Of a DNA stretch of 64,000 bases, positions 48,808 through 61,307 are shown in pieces. Position numbers and translations under genes: made by a program. The stretch is from Flavobacterium shii. Lineage in GTDB: Bacteria; Bacteroidota; Bacteroidia; Flavobacteriales; Flavobacteriaceae. Under the pieces are notes generated by a model, which was not told where the DNA came from, ran no database searches, and saw only the letters and a program-made list of their open reading frames with translations. Where the stretch lies: NCBI RefSeq assembly GCF_025847235.1, contig NZ_JAOZEW010000006.1, forward strand, positions 62,001 to 126,000, written 5' to 3'. Positions within the stretch are counted from its first letter, which is position 1, and every line of letters starts with the position of its first letter.

Positions 48808-50601
48808 ATGAAAAATATCAGCCGTGGAGAGTTTATTAGATTATCAGGACTCACATTGGCAGGAGCATTGGTTAGTGATGTTGTTTTTGCCAATGATATA
48901 CTTCTAAATCACGCTGCTGCAAAAGAAGATATTCAATTAATAGAAAAGCTCATTTTAAATAATGATGCCAAAGTTAAGAGTATATTAAATAGAACATCGG
49001 TTGAACCAAATATAAGAGTTAGTAATTTTCGTGCAGAAGCAACTTCTATAGCAACGATGGCGGCTTCAATATCAAATCGAGAATCTGAATATTATAAATC
49101 TGGATTTGTGACCGAGAAGCTAAATCAGTCAATAGATCTTTTATTAAAAGAGCAATATGCAGATGGCACATTAGATGCCGGAGGGAACAGACAATCTCCT
49201 CCCGATACCGCCTTTATTTTAGAATATATTTGTATGGCAGCCGCAATATTAAAAAACAATAAACAAGTTGATTTATTGCTGTTTAAGGATAAAGTAAAAA
49301 AGTTTATTTTAAATGCTGGCGAAGCCATGATAACAGGAGGTGTTCATACTCCAAATCACAGATGGGTCATTTGTGCAGCTTTGGCTAGTATTAACTCCCT
49401 TTATCCGGATGCCAGATATGTGAGAAGAATTGATGAATGGTTAGCCGAAGGCATTTATATCAATGATGACGGACATTATTTAGAGCGAAGTGGAGTTTAC
49501 TCGGCAGTTATAGACAAAGCATTAATAACAATGGCAAGAGAACTTAACAGACCGGAATTATTGGAGATAGTGCACAAAAACCTAATGACCTATTTTTATT
49601 ATACAGAACTCAACGGCGATTTGGTGACAGTTGATTCCAAAAGGCAGGATCAATTCATGTCTTTAAAAGCGACCAAGTTTTACTTGCAGTATCGATATAT
49701 GGCAATTCATACCCATAATGGAATATTTGCTTATATGGTAAATACTATTGAAAATATGGCGGAATTTACAAATGATATTTTATCAGAGTCACTGGCTTTT
49801 TTTATGGAAAACGAAGAGCTTCGGAAACAAATTCCTGTGAAAGGCACGATTGATAATGATTTTGAAAAGTTTTTTGCAATCTCCAATCTGGCAAGAATCA
49901 GACGTGGAAAAACTGCTGTAACATTATTTGGCGGTAATGATCAACCGGTTCAGATTGTATCAGGAAGATCTTCAAATCCTAATTTTTTAATGTATCGAAA
50001 AGGAGATTCAATATTAAAATACATGCGTTTGTCTACGTCGTTTTTTAGAATGGGATATTTTAGCAGCAATGGTATCGAGAAAGAAGGGAATAAATACATA
50101 TTGAAGGAGACCAAAGAAGCAGATTATTATCAGCCTTTGGCGGAAGAGTTTCGTAAAGCCGATGGAGATTATAAATTATCAGAATCACCGGATGGTCGAT
50201 TTTGGAATAAAATGGACTTTAATTCGAGAATAAAAAGCAATGTGAAAAAGCAAATTACAATAATTGAAATCACCGAAAATAATGGAGTACTGAGTCTTGA
50301 TTTTAAAGTAGACGGTCCTCCAAATGTCGAAGTGACAATCGAAATGTGTTTTAATGAAGGAAGCACAATTAAAGGGGACGTGATGAAAGAGAAAAACAAT
50401 TATTTCCTTAAATCTGGACTTGGAGAACTTACTATGGCAGGTGATACCATACAATTTGGTCCCGGAAAATGTAAACATCTAAACGTAGAAAATTTAGATA
50501 GTGAGGAATATACGTATCATCAGGGCAGTTTGCGCACAAATGGGGAGCATGTTTACATTACAGGATTTACTCCATTTAGACACATAATGACCATTGGTTA
50601 A
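48808..50601 (+). CDS. Secreted alpha/alpha-toroid protein, polysaccharide-lyase/heparinase-like
   Basis: The 597-residue protein starts with a Tat-like leader, NISRGEFIRLSGLTLAG, in which the second Arg of the twin-arginine is Gly. Residues about 40-330 are helical, as in an (alpha/alpha) toroid; 380-590 are beta-rich. TPNHRWVICAAL (Asn-His-Arg, about 182) and GHYLERSGVY (about 230) resemble the Asn/His and Tyr regions of toroid lyases of the PL8 and heparinase II/III type, but I cannot assign a family. The substrate is unknown. It lies between the 188-residue secreted protein and a metallophosphoesterase, within PUL 2. Confidence 0.6.
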   Translation: MKNISRGEFIRLSGLTLAGALVSDVVFANDILLNHAAAKEDIQLIEKLILNNDAKVKSILNRTSVEPNIRVSNFRAEATSIATMAASISNRESEYYKSGFVTEKLNQSIDLLLKEQYADGTLDAGGNRQSPPDTAFILEYICMAAAILKNNKQVDLLLFKDKVKKFILNAGEAMITGGVHTPNHRWVICAALASINSLYPDARYVRRIDEWLAEGIYINDDGHYLERSGVYSAVIDKALITMARELNRPELLEIVHKNLMTYFYYTELNGDLVTVDSKRQDQFMSLKATKFYLQYRYMAIHTHNGIFAYMVNTIENMAEFTNDILSESLAFFMENEELRKQIPVKGTIDNDFEKFFAISNLARIRRGKTAVTLFGGNDQPVQIVSGRSSNPNFLMYRKGDSILKYMRLSTSFFRMGYFSSNGIEKEGNKYILKETKEADYYQPLAEEFRKADGDYKLSESPDGRFWNKMDFNSRIKSNVKKQITIIEITENNGVLSLDFKVDGPPNVEVTIEMCFNEGSTIKGDVMKEKNNYFLKSGLGELTMAGDTIQFGPGKCKHLNVENLDSEEYTYHQGSLRTNGEHVYITGFTPFRHIMTIG

Positions 50602-50638
50602 TTAAAGAATTATAAAAAACAATCATTATTTAGATTCC

Positions 50639-52474
50639 ATGCAATTAAAAAAAAGACTTCTTCCGATTATGCTTTTGCTAACGCTGGTTTCCTGTAAAAC
50701 AAAGCAGCAGCCAACCCCCAAAAATATAGAAATAGCCTTTATTGCCGATGTTCATTTACAGGATATTTTTGCAAAATTTGAAGATGATGATTATCAAGGA
50801 ATTAAAAATCCAGTAACAGGAGAGTATGCCAATATAAGAACAATGAGTTCGCAATTGCATTCTACGAGAATTTTCAATGAAAATTATTTTGCGTTTTTAG
50901 AAGCTTTAAATGACATCTCAAAAAGAGGTATAAAACTGGTTGTTCTTCCAGGTGATTTTAGCGATGATGGCCAACCTGTCCATGTTCGGGGATTGAGAAA
51001 AATATTAGATAAATATTCAAAAGAAAAAGATATGTCGTTTTTTGTAACCACAGGAAATCATGATGCTGTAAAACCTTTTGCACAAGAAGCTGTGAAAACC
51101 GATTTTCTGGGCAAAGGCGGTCTGGAACAAATTATAAGCAGTTCCAAAAACAATTTTAAAAAACAAGACAGTCAATTAGAACCCATTATCACAGCCGATA
51201 TAAAAAACTGGGGGTACAAGGAAACATTAAACGAAATGGCCGCTTTTGGATTCTTTCCAGAAAAAAAATATTTGTATTGGGAAACACCATTTTCAAGTTA
51301 TACTTATGAAGGTTATAATTTTGAGAAAGCAACAGCAGAATCTGTTTTAGAAAAAAGAACCTATACTATTAAAAACACCAATTTATCGCTTCCCGATGCA
51401 AGTTATTTGGTCGAGCCCATAAAAGGTGTCTGGCTTTTGGCGATAGATGCCAATGCATATGTTCCTAATAAAAATTTATCTGGTTTAACAAACAATCCCA
51501 ATGATTTTTCTGGAGCCAGTATTGGTTATAACAATGTCCTTATTTATAAAAATCATTTAATGAATTGGGTAAAAAAAGTTTCGGAAGAAGCCAGACAAAG
51601 AGGTAAAACATTGATCGCTTTCAGTCATTATCCTATGGTTGATTTTAATAATGGTGCTTCACCCGAATTAAAATTGTTGTTTGGCGCTGATAAAATGCAA
51701 TTGTCAAGAGTTCCCAATGAAGAGGTAGCACAATTATTTGCCGATGCAGGAATTCAGATTCATTTTGGCGGACACATGCACATCAACGATACAGGAGTAC
51801 GAACAACAGCAAAAGGCAATACCTTATTTAATATTCAAACGCCTTCTTTGGCAGCTTATATGCCAGCGTATAAGATGCTTACTATTCATTCGAATACAAA
51901 TGTAGAGGTAGAAACGGTAGTGGTAGGTTCTGTTCCAAAATTCAATAGTTTATTCCCTTTTTATGAAGAAGAATATACACATTTACAAAACATAAAAAGC
52001 CCTGTTATTTGGAATAAAGAGGTTTTGAATGCCAAAGATTATAAGGAATTTACAGAATGGCATTTGAAAGAATTAGTCCGTCTCAGGTTTCTCCCCGAAG
52101 ATTTTCCGACTGCATTTTTAAAGTCAATTCAGAATCTTTCCGGTAAAGATTTATTGTATCTCAATAAGAATATTTTAGAAGTTGATGCGACATTAAATTC
52201 TAATTCTTTAACCATTGAGGATTTCGAATCATGGAATGGTTTTGATATGATATTCGATTTTTACAGATTAAAAAATGCAGACGAATTGGCTCTTCCCGAA
52301 ATTGGAATCAGTAGATTAAATCAATATGAAATAGTCTGCGAATCGTTGAAAAAATCAAATAATGAAAAGTTGATTTTATGGTCAGGAATATTTTTAAAAA
52401 CAATGAAAGGCGAACCTGCAGATCATTTTAAGATTAACTTAAAAACTAACAAAATTGAACGAATAAGTCCTTAA
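50639..52474 (+). CDS. Calcineurin-like metallophosphoesterase lipoprotein
   Basis: The 611-residue lipoprotein (lipobox VSC, Cys20) has the complete metallophosphoesterase motif set: FIADVH (about 35, D-x-H), LPGDFSDDG (about 106, GD), TTGNHDA (about 138, GNH), FSHYPM (about 330) and GGHMH (about 376, GHxH). Two metals are bound. An insertion of about 150 residues lies between GNH and the second His, and a C-terminal domain of about 190 residues is unassigned. It is on the surface or facing the periplasm and could remove phosphate, phosphoethanolamine or inositol phosphate from the glycan. The substrate is inferred from context only. Confidence 0.85.
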   Translation: MQLKKRLLPIMLLLTLVSCKTKQQPTPKNIEIAFIADVHLQDIFAKFEDDDYQGIKNPVTGEYANIRTMSSQLHSTRIFNENYFAFLEALNDISKRGIKLVVLPGDFSDDGQPVHVRGLRKILDKYSKEKDMSFFVTTGNHDAVKPFAQEAVKTDFLGKGGLEQIISSSKNNFKKQDSQLEPIITADIKNWGYKETLNEMAAFGFFPEKKYLYWETPFSSYTYEGYNFEKATAESVLEKRTYTIKNTNLSLPDASYLVEPIKGVWLLAIDANAYVPNKNLSGLTNNPNDFSGASIGYNNVLIYKNHLMNWVKKVSEEARQRGKTLIAFSHYPMVDFNNGASPELKLLFGADKMQLSRVPNEEVAQLFADAGIQIHFGGHMHINDTGVRTTAKGNTLFNIQTPSLAAYMPAYKMLTIHSNTNVEVETVVVGSVPKFNSLFPFYEEEYTHLQNIKSPVIWNKEVLNAKDYKEFTEWHLKELVRLRFLPEDFPTAFLKSIQNLSGKDLLYLNKNILEVDATLNSNSLTIEDFESWNGFDMIFDFYRLKNADELALPEIGISRLNQYEIVCESLKKSNNEKLILWSGIFLKTMKGEPADHFKINLKTNKIERISP

Positions 52475-52527
52475 AAATATGATAATAATTTAATCTAAAA
52501 GAGTACATTGCAGTTATAATTTATTTT

Positions 52528-55500
52528 ATGAAGCCGAATCCTTATATCTTATTTCTTTGTTTAATCATGTTTTTTTATTCTAATTCGCAGAATATAAAAT
52601 TTACACATTATAATGACAACAACGGTTTATCCCACAATTCTGTGAGACATATTGTACAGGATAAAAAGGGTTTTTTATGGTTTGGAACATTTTCTGGATT
52701 GAATCGTTTTGATGGATATCAATTTAAAAATTATATGAGTGCTGCATCAGGCACAAATAAATTAAAGAACGATGATATAACAGCATTGGAACTGGATGAA
52801 GTATCGAATCACTTATGGATAGGCACCAGAAAAGGACTGACACTTTTTAAAATGGATACGCAGGTTTTTGTGACTTTCTTAAAACAAAAAAATGATCCAA
52901 ACAGTCTGCCGGAAGAAGAGATTCGTTCCGTTCACGTAGATAAATTTAAAAGAGTCTGGGTAGGAACTAAAACCAAGGGAATTTATATGTTTTTCCTGAG
53001 TGAAAACAGATTTGAAAAGATTCCCATAAAAGGTTTTGACTATGTAAAAGAAATTTTTGAAGATAAAAAAGGCAATATCTGGGTTGGAAGTTACGATAAA
53101 GGATCTGTTGCAAAAATAACTTTAGACAGCAAAGGAACGATTGTAAAAATGAATAATTATGCACTTTCTGTTCCTAATTCGAATGTTAAAAACCCGTATA
53201 TCAATTTCATTTATGAAGACGCCAAGTGGGATATTTTTATAGGAACACGTGAAGGACTGTATAAATTAGATAAAAAAAATGACCAATTTGTTAATTTATA
53301 TATTGAAAACAAAGAAATTCGAGGCAGTTTAGGCCCGTATTTTTTGTCTGTTGCTCAGGCGCCGGATGGTAAATATTGGGTAGGTACTTTAGGAGGATTG
53401 TTGGTTTGTAATGAGTTAGAAGATATTAAAACTGGTGATTATAAATGGTATTATTCTGTATTATCAGATGATACTTCGATAGTAGATAATTTAGTTTCGG
53501 CATTGTGTTTTGATGCCTCAGGGGTTTTATGGATAGGAACAGAAGACGGATTGGATAAATACGATCCATACGAAAATCAGTTTACACTCAATAAGGATAT
53601 ATCCCGTTTTATAGGCAATCAGGCACCTCGTATACGTGGTTTTTCTAAAACGTATGACGGAAAAGTAATTGTAACAACAAGTCATAACGGACTTTTTATT
53701 TCGAGTGCCAAAGGATTTGTGCCGCTGTACAATAAAGAAAAAGATATTGCCAGTATTTACTCAGATGATGGCAGGATTTTTTATTGCGGTCTTTGGAATG
53801 GGAATGTGCTGGTTTATAATTACAGTACCAATTCATCAAAAGAAATCAGTGTTGGCTTTGATACATCGCCTGTATTTGCATTTAATAAAATTAATGAGGA
53901 GTCGATTATAGTAGGATCTTTTGGAGAAGGAGCTGTTATATTAAATACTAAAACCTTGGAAGTTCAGGCAGCCAAAGGTAAATTATTACCCGGTTTTCAG
54001 ATTAATGCCATAGAAAAAGACAGTAAAAATAATGTCTGGTTTGCAACAGAAACAGGCGTTGTAAGATACAATTACCCATCGGGTAAAATAGAAACTTACA
54101 AAACACTTTCTAAAAAAGAAAACGCTATACCGCATGAAGACAATGTAAGCGATGTTATCATAGACAACAAAGGGAGAATATGGGCTTCAACGCGTTTTGG
54201 ATTATGTCTGTATGATGTTAAAAAGAATATTTTTACAACAATTACCAATTTTAAAGAACTTTCAGGAAAGTGGATTACAGATATGGTATCTGATATAGAC
54301 GGAAACTTATGGCTAAATATCAATAATAATAGCATTGCCTGGGTAAAATCGAATCTAAAAGACATCAACATTTACCATGTTAACAGCGGCAACAGACTCG
54401 ATGTTTTTAGTTCTGGAGGTTTTTTTAATTTCAATAATTCTACTATTTATTTGGGAGGGAAAAACGGTATCATTTCTTTTTCGCCTCATGCAATGAAGAG
54501 AAATAAATGGTCGCCTGAACCTATTATTACCGAGTTTAAAATTCAGAATGAAGAAGTATTTCCAGATATGGAAATCAATGGGCAAATTCCGCTTTTGAAA
54601 GATTTGAATTATGGCAAAGAGGTAGAGCTTAACTATAAGAACCGCAATTTTTCACTTCAGTTTTCGACGCCTTCATTTGCAAATGAAAAACTCAATAAGT
54701 TTCAATATATGCTGGAAGGTTTTGATAAAGATTGGGTTACGGTTAATAGTAACTCCAGAATTGTTCAATATACCAATCTTTATCCTGGCAAATATGTATT
54801 TAAAATAAAATCGAGTAATAGTGACGGACATTGGAGTAAGGTTGTTTCGTATCAAATAAAAATTTTACCGCCTTTTTGGTTAACGCCAACTTCATTTGTG
54901 TTGTTTGTTTTAGGACTGTCCTGTGTTTTTTATTTTATTAGAAGGGAGATTAAACACCGTATCCGACTAAAACAAGAACTGCTTACCGAAAAAGTAAATA
55001 GAGAACATGATGTTAAGCTAAATAATGAAAAACTAAGATTTTTCACCAATATCTCACATGAATTAAGAACCCCATTGACGCTTATTTTAGGTCCCGCTAA
55101 GCAATTATTGGATGAAAATAATAGTAACGCAACCGAATACGAAAAAAGCAGGTACAATTTAATTTATCAAAATGCCAGCAGACTTTTAAATCTCGTAAAT
55201 CAGGTACTTGATTTTAGAAAAGCACAGTCGGGAGAATTAAAACTTAAAGTTTCAAAAACAGATATTTTGGCCTATTCAAAAAATATCTTTGATTCGTATA
55301 AAGAGATGGCCTACAACAAGAAAATTAAATTAAGTTTTATCTCCGAAGTTGATAGTATTAACGGCTGGATTGATAATGATAAATACGATAAGATTCTTTA
55401 TAATCTGTTGTCGAATGCCTTAAAGTTTACCAATAAATACGGAAATGTAGATTTGTTTCTTAAACTAAAACCCGACATTGAAGGCGTATTAATTATCGAA

Positions 55501-56568
55501 GTAAGCGATGATGGTATCGGAATCCCGATAAAAAGTCAGGAAAAAATCTTCAAACGATTTTATCAGGCGACAAATAGTAAAGCAAATAATACCGGGTCGG
55601 GAATTGGTTTGTCGTTAGTAAAATCTTTGGTTGAACTTCATAAAGGAGTTATAACTGTAGAAAGTACTCCGGGAAAAGGAAGTACGTTTAAGGTTGAGAT
55701 TCCAATAGATCGTGCGTCTTACGGCAACAAAGAAGTATTTGAATATGCTTTAAAAAATGATAATCAAAGTATGCTTATTCCAGAAAAGGCAGCAAAAAAG
55801 ATTATTCAGAACACAGAGTTAAAAGAAAAAATACTGGTTATAGAAGACAATATTGAACTTAGGAAATATCTGGTCGATTATTTGTCTGATTATTATAAAG
55901 TTTATGATGCCGAAAACGGAGAAGAAGGCTTGAAAATCTGTCGACAAATAAAACCTATTTTATGTGTTGCAGATGTTATGATGCCTGTTATGAGTGGATT
56001 AGAATTTTGTAAAGAACTAAAAAACGATGAGTTTATTAGTCATATACCAGTTGTTTTATTAACAGCACTTGCTGAAAATGTAGATAAAGTAAAAGGATAT
56101 GATATGGGGGCAGATGGTTATTTGGTTAAACCCTTTGAACCATTGTTATTAAAAACAGTTATTGAAAATATTATTAAATCAAGATTAGAACTCAAAGTAA
56201 AATTCTCTGGTGATGTAGAAAGTAAAATAAGTTTACTTACACATTCTCCAATTGATGAAGAGTTTATGGAAAAAATTACAACCTTGATAAATGATAATTT
56301 GGCTGAAGTAGATTTATCGACAGAATTTTTATGTGATAAACTAGGCGTAAGTTCTTCTAAATTGTATCGAAAAATTAAGGAACTGACAGATTTAGCCCCT
56401 AATGAATTTACGAGAACAATACGTTTAAAGAAATCGGCTGAATTGTTAAAAACAAAGAAATATAACGTTTCTGAAGTTACCAATTTGGTAGGATTTAATG
56501 ATCCGTTATATTTTAGTAGATGTTTTAAAAAACAGTTTGGTTTTCCGCCAAGTAAGTTGATTAATTAA
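52528..56568 (+). CDS. Hybrid two-component system regulator (HTCS) with AraC DNA-binding domain
   Basis: The 1346-residue membrane protein has a signal peptide (1-20), two seven-bladed Reg_prop propellers (about 21-680; HNSVRHIVQDKKGFLWFGT is typical), Y_Y_Y domain (about 690-765), one membrane helix (about 780-800), HisKA with His844 (NISHELRTPL), HATPase (NLLSNALKFTN, DDGIGIP, GSGIGLS), receiver with Asp1149 (VADVMMP) and a C-terminal AraC HTH (about 1245-1346). It senses periplasmic oligosaccharide released by PUL enzymes. It is the only regulator in PUL 2, so it is the likely reader of the three 21-bp direct-repeat operators at 35841, 38430 and 56907. Confidence 0.96.
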   Translation: MKPNPYILFLCLIMFFYSNSQNIKFTHYNDNNGLSHNSVRHIVQDKKGFLWFGTFSGLNRFDGYQFKNYMSAASGTNKLKNDDITALELDEVSNHLWIGTRKGLTLFKMDTQVFVTFLKQKNDPNSLPEEEIRSVHVDKFKRVWVGTKTKGIYMFFLSENRFEKIPIKGFDYVKEIFEDKKGNIWVGSYDKGSVAKITLDSKGTIVKMNNYALSVPNSNVKNPYINFIYEDAKWDIFIGTREGLYKLDKKNDQFVNLYIENKEIRGSLGPYFLSVAQAPDGKYWVGTLGGLLVCNELEDIKTGDYKWYYSVLSDDTSIVDNLVSALCFDASGVLWIGTEDGLDKYDPYENQFTLNKDISRFIGNQAPRIRGFSKTYDGKVIVTTSHNGLFISSAKGFVPLYNKEKDIASIYSDDGRIFYCGLWNGNVLVYNYSTNSSKEISVGFDTSPVFAFNKINEESIIVGSFGEGAVILNTKTLEVQAAKGKLLPGFQINAIEKDSKNNVWFATETGVVRYNYPSGKIETYKTLSKKENAIPHEDNVSDVIIDNKGRIWASTRFGLCLYDVKKNIFTTITNFKELSGKWITDMVSDIDGNLWLNINNNSIAWVKSNLKDINIYHVNSGNRLDVFSSGGFFNFNNSTIYLGGKNGIISFSPHAMKRNKWSPEPIITEFKIQNEEVFPDMEINGQIPLLKDLNYGKEVELNYKNRNFSLQFSTPSFANEKLNKFQYMLEGFDKDWVTVNSNSRIVQYTNLYPGKYVFKIKSSNSDGHWSKVVSYQIKILPPFWLTPTSFVLFVLGLSCVFYFIRREIKHRIRLKQELLTEKVNREHDVKLNNEKLRFFTNISHELRTPLTLILGPAKQLLDENNSNATEYEKSRYNLIYQNASRLLNLVNQVLDFRKAQSGELKLKVSKTDILAYSKNIFDSYKEMAYNKKIKLSFISEVDSINGWIDNDKYDKILYNLLSNALKFTNKYGNVDLFLKLKPDIEGVLIIEVSDDGIGIPIKSQEKIFKRFYQATNSKANNTGSGIGLSLVKSLVELHKGVITVESTPGKGSTFKVEIPIDRASYGNKEVFEYALKNDNQSMLIPEKAAKKIIQNTELKEKILVIEDNIELRKYLVDYLSDYYKVYDAENGEEGLKICRQIKPILCVADVMMPVMSGLEFCKELKNDEFISHIPVVLLTALAENVDKVKGYDMGADGYLVKPFEPLLLKTVIENIIKSRLELKVKFSGDVESKISLLTHSPIDEEFMEKITTLINDNLAEVDLSTEFLCDKLGVSSSKLYRKIKELTDLAPNEFTRTIRLKKSAELLKTKKYNVSEVTNLVGFNDPLYFSRCFKKQFGFPPSKLIN

Positions 56569-56906
56569 TTTTTTTCATTGCCGAGAATTACACGAATTAT
56601 CGCGAATTAAATTTGTGTAGATTCTTGTAATTCATGGCAAAATCTCGTACCACAATAAATTAATCTATGTAATCTTTTTAATTCTATCTAACTCCTTTGC
56701 GAAAGGAACACGCATTAAACGGATTTTATTTTTAAATCAGTTTTTAATCTGCGGTTTTACTTTTGTAAATCCATTTTTACTATCGTGCGGGTGTCAAAGT
56801 CTCAAACCGACTTTCTTGAAATCTGTGGCAATAAACCTTTAACACTGAATCACAATTAGTTTGTGAACTATTTTTTAATGAGAAAATCACACAAATTTAA
56901 AATCTA
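56569..56906. other. Intergenic region with decayed dispersed repeats
   Basis: This holds an imperfect inverted repeat at 56578-56640 and further AT-rich inverted fragments, such as those around 56710-56760. No ORF was seen. Operator C and a promoter follow from 56907. Confidence 0.45.
56578..56640. repeat. Dispersed Flavobacterium-type inverted repeat after HTCS gene
   Basis: Arms 56578-56597 and 56621-56640 match at 17 of 20 positions (TTGCC...ATTACACGAAT against its reverse complement). The ACACGAATTATCGCGAATT style is familiar from intergenic repeats in Flavobacterium genomes. It may also terminate the HTCS transcript. Confidence 0.55.
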
Positions 56907-56961
56907 TCCATGTTTTTGATGTATTAGTCCATTTTGTTTTCTATAGGTAATTCTATTTTTG
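56907..56961 (+). promoter_or_regulatory. PUL 2 operator/promoter C (before inositol oxygenase)
   Basis: TCCATGTTT (start 56907) and TCCATTTTG (start 56928) are 21 bp apart. TATTTTTG, a perfect TAnnTTTG, starts at 56954, exactly 26 bp after the second half-site. TTTG at 56933-56936 is a proper -33 with 17-bp spacing and overlaps the second half-site, as expected for an activator touching RNA polymerase. Confidence 0.8.
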
Positions 56962-56987
56962 TCAGGTAACAATTAATTTTTAATCTT

Positions 56988-57860
56988 ATGAAAAAACCAA
57001 TAGAGAGCGATAATCCGTTACAAAATTTGGATGAGTGGGAAGATGATTTGTTAATACGATATCCAGATCCATCTGAACCTGTAAAAGAAAAAGACGAGTT
57101 TAGAAATTATGTCGATTCAGAACGTGTAGAAACTGTTAGGGAGTTTTACAGAATAAATCATACTTATCAAACCTACGATTTTGTGTGCAGTAAAGAAGCC
57201 GAATTTTTACAGTTTAATAAAAAAGAAATGTCGATTTGGGAAGCCGTTGATTTCCTAAATACACTTGTAGACGACAGTGATCCGGATATTGATTTAGATC
57301 AAACGCAACATCTTTTACAAACCTCAGAAGCCATCAGGGCAGACGGCCATCCGGATTGGTTTGTTTTGACCGGTTTTATACATGATTTAGGAAAAATTCT
57401 CTGTTTGTTTGGCGAACCGCAATGGGCCGTTGTTGGCGATACATTTCCTGTTGGATGTTCGTATTCAGATAAGATTGTATATCCTGATTTTTTCAAGGAA
57501 AACCCAGATTATACAGATGAAAGATTCAATACGAAATTTGGTGTTTATACTGAAAATTGTGGACTTGATATAGTAAAAATGAGTTGGGGACATGATGAAT
57601 ATCTATATCAGATTATGAAAGATTATCTGCCCGATCCAGCCTTATATATGATTCGTTACCATTCGTTTTACTCACAACACAAAGAAAATGCCTATGCCCA
57701 TTTGATGAATGAGAAAGATGTAGAAATGTTTGACTGGGTACGTAAATTCAATCCTTATGATTTATATACAAAGGCACCTGTGAAACCGGATGTAAAAGCG
57801 TTATTACCTTATTATAAAGAATTAGTTGCTAAATATTTACCAGAGAAAATGAAGTTTTAA
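56988..57860 (+). CDS. myo-Inositol oxygenase (MIOX)
   Basis: The 290-residue cytoplasmic protein is full-length against animal MIOX (about 285). All six di-iron ligands of the HD-type fold can be placed: His108 (TQHLLQT), His132-Asp133 (GFIHDLGK), His202 (SWGHDEY), His225 (IRYHSFY) and Asp249 ([16 protein letters not shown]). Supporting substrate motifs are GHPDWF and GDTFPVGC. It converts myo-inositol and O2 to D-glucuronate. The gene has its own operator C and starts an operon with GH2, the HGSNAT-like protein and a sodium symporter. No uronate isomerase or kinase is in the window, so the fate of glucuronate lies elsewhere. Confidence 0.94.
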   Translation: MKKPIESDNPLQNLDEWEDDLLIRYPDPSEPVKEKDEFRNYVDSERVETVREFYRINHTYQTYDFVCSKEAEFLQFNKKEMSIWEAVDFLNTLVDDSDPDIDLDQTQHLLQTSEAIRADGHPDWFVLTGFIHDLGKILCLFGEPQWAVVGDTFPVGCSYSDKIVYPDFFKENPDYTDERFNTKFGVYTENCGLDIVKMSWGHDEYLYQIMKDYLPDPALYMIRYHSFYSQHKENAYAHLMNEKDVEMFDWVRKFNPYDLYTKAPVKPDVKALLPYYKELVAKYLPEKMKF

Positions 57861-57918
57861 TAACGTTTCTATTGACGTTTGCACTTTTTCTAATTTGAAG
57901 ATATTAAAAGAATAATAA

Positions 57919-61053
<3,135 letters not shown>

Positions 61054-61068
61054 ATAACCTTAAAAATT

Positions 61069-61207
61069 TATCACACAGAAACATAGTTTTAGTCGCTTAA
61101 AAAAGACGTTTCATTTAGTAAAATTCACATAGTAACTATGTGAGAAGAAACGAGTTTCTTTTTTATTCTCTTTTATAAAAAAATAAAATCTATGTTTTTA
61201 TGTGATA
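61069..61207. repeat. MITE-like nested inverted-repeat element
   Basis: Terminal arms 61069-61086 and 61190-61207 match at 16 of 18 bp. A central 19-nt palindrome TCACATAGT-a-ACTATGTGA (61125-61143) and an imperfect inner pair (AAAAAAGACGTTTC with GAAACGAGTTTCTTTTTT) are nested inside. The element is non-coding and about 139 bp, sits in the gap between GH2 and the acetyltransferase gene, and shares its inner motif with 45687-45732. Confidence 0.6.
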
Positions 61208-61307
61208 GATAATTCTTTAAAGATTTCGAATAAAAAATATTATTTATAATTATTGATACTCTTATGGAGAAATCAATAGATGAATTATGCTTTTAAATAA
61301 GTACAAT

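Noticed and set aside
56988..57860. Generic HD-domain phosphohydrolase instead of inositol oxygenase
   Set aside because: All six MIOX iron ligands, the GHPDWF and GDTFPVGC motifs and the length fit MIOX specifically.
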